A DNA stretch of 40,054 bases from Azolla pinnata (taxonomy: Eukaryota > Streptophyta > Polypodiopsida > Salviniales > Salviniaceae). Position numbers and translations under genes: made by a program. The notes below the pieces were generated by a model. That model made no database searches and was not told the origin of the DNA. It worked only from the letters and a program-made list of their open reading frames with translations. Of this stretch, positions 36,389-40,054 are shown one piece after another. The stretch lies in assembly GCA_037176905.1 (NCBI GenBank), contig JBBBWG010033308.1, positions 1-40,054 of the forward strand, in the 5' to 3' direction. The number at the start of each line of letters is the position of its first letter. The first letter of the stretch is position 1.

Positions 36389-37962
36389 CTAAGGGGAAGG
36401 GCCATATTCACTAGGGTTATTATCATCGTAGATTTCTAACCCTAGTGTATCATGATGTCCAGAACCGGGGTCGGTGTGGGTTGCCTTGGTGGCGGCTGGC
36501 GATGATGCGCCGCTTCGATCTAGGTTCTGCTTGAGGAATTGATCCCCTCGAGCATCTGGTAAATCTTCAGCTGCGGCGCCCTCGAAGTCAGCATCATCGC
36601 CTGGGCGCTCCTCTGGTTGTATGCCCAACCCCAGAATTAGTTGGTCATCCGTGATCACTCCCCGACTTTTGAAATACAACTAGGACTCTCATCGTGGATG
36701 TAATCGACGATACTCCTCCTCGGGATACGGCCAACAACCGACCAGCTCCATCTAGATGAGAAAAATATTTATCAATTTTAATTAGGGTTTAGGGTTTTTT
36801 TAATTATATTTATTAAATAAACATTTATAATTTTCTAAAATACTTACAAACTCAGCCCTGAAAGCTGAAGCACCTCCGCTACCCCATCTGACTGCCGAGC
36901 TTGACCTCATCTGGGTCACACACGCAGCGACGTGTCGAGCAAACTGTTCTAACGCCCCTCGTGCTCAAGTTGCTCTCCACTCGGCATCGTGGACGCTCTA
37001 GGGCCGCCCACCATCTAATCGCGGTGGCAATCCAGCTGCCTCCCGGTCTACTACCGCTCGAGCAGCTCTCGTGTACCCGCTCCGACGGTTCGCGATATGG
37101 CCGAGTATCGTCCAACGAAGCCAAACTGAACTGACCGCCAAGTGCTCAGGCATGGGGTATCGGGAGTTGAATGCAGATATAATGTGTTCGATCACCCCAT
37201 CTCTATAAGTCGAGGGGTCGTACACATTTCGGACGTGCACTGTGACCAGCTCGAGCAAATATCGACGCACGCCTCGACCCAATCCGTCGGTCACGATACC
37301 CCCTGCGTCGTCGAGGGTGTAATACAATCTCCCGACAGGGGTCTCCCGACCAGCTCGATCGCTGTTAGTAGCGACGACGTGTGCGCTACCATTTACATCA
37401 TCATCGCTGCCGCCGCAGCACCCACGACGTCCACGTCCACGGCCACGTCCCGAACTATGAGAGGTAGGGCTCGCACGTGCGGATGTGCCGGGACTCGATC
37501 TGGTCTGACTCGAGGCGGGGCTCGCTCGTGACGATGAAGCTGAGGCTGATGCAGGGGACGGGAGGTACGGCGTGGAACCTGTCCTAGGCCGAGTTTGAGG
37601 GGGAGGCATAGCTGGACTCCCTGCGGTGGAGTCCGTGAATAGGCGACGGCGCCGCTGCACGTCGTGCCCCCGCACGACAACACGAGGGCGGTCGCGTGGG
37701 GTGGCCCACCTAGGGGCGTGCTCCCAGCTGTCTGGGGTGTGGCGATACCAGGAGTGGCATCCAAGCTGGCATCAAATGAGCAAGGCCGACCCCTCACTAG
37801 CGGGACCGGAGGAGGCCGCCATGCCATATAAGGTCCCATCTCCTCTGGTGGGGGCATGCCACCAAAGTGCTCGGTCATCTGATGTTGCCATTCTCTCATG
37901 GCAGCATGGTAAGTCCGCCACTCAGCCTCCAATGTGAGTGGAATCGGTGATCTATTAGCCAT
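36389..37962 (-). pseudogene. CACTA accessory gene (second transposon ORF), interrupted
   Basis: Starts at ATG 37962 (MANRSPIPLTLEAEWRTYHA, then a Pro-rich region). A frame change near 37650-37700 is needed to continue into a Pro/Ser/Arg-rich linker. The conserved part includes LLELVTVHVRNVYD, VIEHIISAFNSRYPMPEHL, SVWLRWTILGHIANR and ARAVVDREAAGLPPRLDGGRP. The frame goes on after a TAG and a TGA (HDAEWRAT, RGALEQFARHVAACVTQMRS). Following a likely intron come WPYPEEEYRRLHPR, two more stops, and an acidic tail to the TAG near 36389. Plant CACTA elements often carry a second protein of Transposase_24 / TnpA-like type; I assign it only loosely. The homologous relic at 14.0-14.6 kb keeps sense codons at those four stops. 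Confidence 0.65.
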
Positions 37963-37984
37963 CTATCACACATTTTAAAGGAGG

Positions 37985-38830
37985 GCAAATGGGTTTAGGG
38001 TTTCGACCTGTTCAGGACAATTAGGGCCGCAACTAAGGGCAAATTAGGGCAAATTAGGGTTTAGGGAAATTTAGGGCAAATTTAGGGTTTAGGGCAAATT
38101 TAGGGCAAATTTAGGGTTTAGGGCAAATTTAGGGAAAATTTAGGGAAAATTAGGGTTTAGGGCAATTTAGGGCAAATTTAGGGTTTAGGGCAAATTTAGG
38201 GCACATTTAGGGTTTAGGGCAAATTTAGGGCACATTTAGGGTTTAGGGCAAATTAGGGTTTAGGGAAAATTTAGGGAAAATTAGGGTTTAGGGCAAATTT
38301 AGGGTAAATTTAGGGCAAATTTAGGGCAATTTAAGGTTTAGGGCAATTTAGGGAAAATTAGGGTTTAGGGCAATTTAGGGCAAATTTAGGGAAAATTAGG
38401 GTTTAGGGCAAATTTAGGGCAAATTTAGGGCAAATTTAGGGCAAATTAGGGTTTAGGGCAAATTAGGGAAAATTAGGGGAAATTTAGGGTTTTGGGTAAA
38501 TTAAGGGCAAATTTAGGGCAAATTAGGGTTTAGGGCAAATTTTGGGGAAATTTAGGGGAAACTTAGGGTTTTGGGTCTATTAAGGGCAAATTTAGGGTTT
38601 AGGGTTAATTCAGGGGCAAATTAGGGTTTAGGTTAAATTTAGGCGAAAATTAGGGTTTAGGGTTAATTTAGGGGAAAATTAGGGTTTAGGGCAATTTAGG
38701 GGAAAATTAGGGCAAATTTAGGGTTTTGGGTAAATTAACCCGAAATTTAGGGTTTATGGTTAATTTAGCGCAAATTTAGGGTCTAGGGTTTAGGGTTAAT
38801 TTAGGGAAAACTAGGTCAAATTAGGGTTTT
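37985..38830 (+). repeat. TTTAGGG-derived tandem array inside the CACTA element
   Basis: About 845 bp built from AAATTTAGGG, GGGCAAATT and AGGGTTTAGGG in irregular order. The word TTTAGGG appears dozens of times, but in mixed units of 10-12 and 18-22 bp and not as a pure heptamer. Confidence 0.85.
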
Positions 38831-38834
38831 CAAT

Positions 38835-39265
38835 AAATTTCACACTAATCAAATTCCAAGTCGAATTTCACACTCAAATTTCAAGTCGAATTTCACACTA
38901 ATCAAATTTCAAGTCGAATTCACACTAATCAACAAATTTCACACAAATTTCACACTAATCACATAAATTTCACACTAATCAACCAAAATTCACACTAATG
39001 AACAATTTTCTCACAAATTTCACACTAATCAACACAAATTTCACAAATTAGGGCAAATTCACACTAATCAACACAAATTTCACACTAATCAACAAAAATT
39101 CACAATAATCAACAAATTTCACACAAATTTCACACTAATCAACACAAATTTCACCCAAATTTCACAAATTTGCGAATATTCACGCTAATTTCTGACATAA
39201 TCACCCAAATTTCACCCTAATTTCTACCCTAATCACCCAAATTTGCCACATAATCACACTAATTA
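38835..39265 (+). repeat. ACACTAATCAA / AAATTTC tandem array
   Basis: Irregular repetition of TTTCACACTAATCAACA with one embedded TTAGGGCAAATT, directly after the TTTAGGG-like array. Unit about 18-24 bp. Confidence 0.8.
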
Positions 39266-39289
39266 GTGCAAGGGTTTAGGGTAAGCGTG

Positions 39290-39555
39290 TCTACCTGGAG
39301 CAGGTGCAAGCAGAGCTGAGCAGGAGCAGGAGCTTGAGCAGGGAGGTCAAGCAGAGCAACTAAGGGCAGAGTGAAGGAGGGAGCCCAGATGCAGCAACAG
39401 TACAGGTGAAGCAGCTGGGACAGGAGCACGAGCAGGCGCAGGATCAAGAGGAGAGCAGCAGGAGAGACTGAAGGAGCAGGCGCAGGAGCAGCAAGTCTCA
39501 AGCAGGAGCAGGAGCAGGAGCAGGATCAAGAGCAGGAGCTGGAGCAGGAGGAAGG
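39290..39555. repeat. GGAGCA-type hexanucleotide repeat
   Basis: Degenerate GGAGCAGGAGCA / GCAGGATCAAGAGCAGG repeats. Long leucine-rich frames seen on the minus strand here are artefacts of the repeat. Confidence 0.8.
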
Positions 39556-39617
39556 GGTTTGAATGCCAGGCGGGCCCCAAACTTTAGGGTTTAAAAGACC
39601 CTTGATTGTTGTTTACC

Positions 39618-39790
39618 ACGCAGTAGCCGCGAAGTAGCCGCGTTCTTGCCGCGCCCTTGCCACGCAATAGCCGCGTAGTTGCCGCGACGTTGCCGCGTTG
39701 TTGCCGCGCATTAGCCGCTTCCTTTACGCGAGTTTGCCGCGACCTAGCCGCGACCTTGCCGCGAGTCTACAGCAAGTTTGCCGCGACTTT
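39618..39790 (+). repeat. Second TTGCCGCG motif array, in front of the transposase start
   Basis: About 14-16 units with core (T/A)(T/G)(T/C)GCCGCG, such as TAGCCGCG, TTGCCGCG and TTGCCACG, in the same direction as the terminal array and ending about 50 bp before the ATG at 39841. Spacing is about 9-11 bp. Confidence 0.85.
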
Positions 39791-39840
39791 TCCACGAATT
39801 AGCATCAACCTTACTGCAACTTTTTCGCAACATTTCCGCA

Positions 39841-40054
39841 ATGGATGCCGATCCACAGCAGATCAGTGAAGAGTCCTCGTCCACCGATGCTAAGGAGTTG
39901 TGCAGGACACACATTGGCCAATGGGGAGCTCGAACCATTCGATGTAGGTGTGACCGATGCAGGAAAAGATTTAAGCAAGCTCGTCGTGTGGTTCACGATC
40001 ACATAAAGAAATGGGGCCGTTGGAATCCTGAAGAGTCACCCCATGATGTTCCGC
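39841..40054 (+). CDS. CACTA transposase (TNP2/TnpD-like), 5' end only
   Basis: An open frame of 71 codons from ATG 39841 runs off the window. After a polar head (MDADPQQISEESSS) comes TIRCRCDRCRKRF, followed by VVHDHIKKWGRW. This fits the transposase-associated domain (Transpos_assoc) at the N-terminus of plant En/Spm transposases, where a C-x-C-x2-C pattern precedes V-x2-H-x3-(K/R)-x-G. No stop occurs in the visible part. It sits inside the CACTA element and reads away from the accessory gene. The catalytic DDE part lies outside the window, so whether it is functional cannot be judged. Confidence 0.72.
   Translation, partial: MDADPQQISEESSSTDAKELCRTHIGQWGARTIRCRCDRCRKRFKQARRVVHDHIKKWGRWNPEESPHDVP

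Larger units (their letters stand above)
35291..40054 (+). mobile_element. CACTA (En/Spm-type) DNA transposon, one end, continuing beyond the window
   Basis: The element starts with CACTACAAGGGAAATGTCAG, which matches the CACTACAA terminal inverted repeat typical of plant CACTA elements. A block of short subterminal repeats about 0.9 kb long follows, as expected for this superfamily. Internally it carries a minus-strand accessory gene (36389-37962) and a plus-strand transposase start (39841 on). The three bases before the terminus (GAA, 35288-35290) would be the target-site duplication; the other end is outside the window. The extent to 40054 is inferred from the gene content and repeated motifs. 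Confidence 0.8.

Noticed and set aside
39259..39580. Leu-rich minus-strand frames as membrane proteins
   Set aside because: They are translations of the GGAGCA-type repeat.

Overview
The window is nuclear DNA of a land plant. The evidence is spliced genes of plant-type families, GT/AG introns of about 70 to 900 bp, many Arabidopsis-type telomere-like words (TTTAGGG / CCCTAAA) scattered between genes, and plant transposable elements (CACTA, Ty3/gypsy, LINE). Gene density is low, about one gene per 10 kb. Exons are GC-rich and intergenic DNA is AT-rich with many microsatellites. A fern, lycophyte or other non-seed plant is possible, but the sequence alone does not settle the clade.

Four protein-coding genes could be rebuilt exon by exon, and every junction keeps the reading frame. 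(1) 1419-5145, minus: a NARROW LEAF 1 (NAL1)-family trypsin-like serine protease with 5 exons and a large Gln/His/Asn-rich N-terminal insert. (2) 9107-11949, minus: a secreted acid-lipase-type alpha/beta hydrolase (gastric lipase / plant LIP1-like) with 9 exons and an unusual AYSEG nucleophile elbow. (3) 21359-23572, plus: a small ankyrin-repeat protein with 6 exons. (4) 25525-about 30026, minus: a choline-transporter-like (CTL/SLC44/PNS1) membrane protein with 7 exons; its first coding exon is tentative. The four have no evident shared pathway and look like independent genes.

The DNA between them is a graveyard of transposons. 14.0-16.1 kb holds a decayed copy of a CACTA-associated accessory gene followed by a decayed Ty3/gypsy integrase containing a perfect 169-bp tandem duplication. 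17.7-18.0 kb and 34.3-35.1 kb hold LINE (non-LTR) relics with the zinc-binding reverse-transcriptase domain. 20.3-20.75 kb holds a decayed gypsy reverse transcriptase. 30.27-31.28 kb is a 1-kb alternating purine-pyrimidine TGTA/TGCA repeat upstream of the transporter gene.

The right end, 35291 to beyond the window, is the most interesting part: one end of a CACTA (En/Spm) transposon. It starts with a CACTACAA terminus, then about 0.9 kb of CpG-rich subterminal repeats (core TTTGCCGCGA). Next come a minus-strand accessory gene with several in-frame stops, about 1.3 kb of TTTAGGG-derived and ACACTAATC arrays, and a GGAGCA-type repeat. The TTGCCGCG motif then returns directly in front of the ATG of a plus-strand transposase gene that runs off the window. 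The motif placement suggests a binding-site system shared by the transposon end and the transposase promoter.
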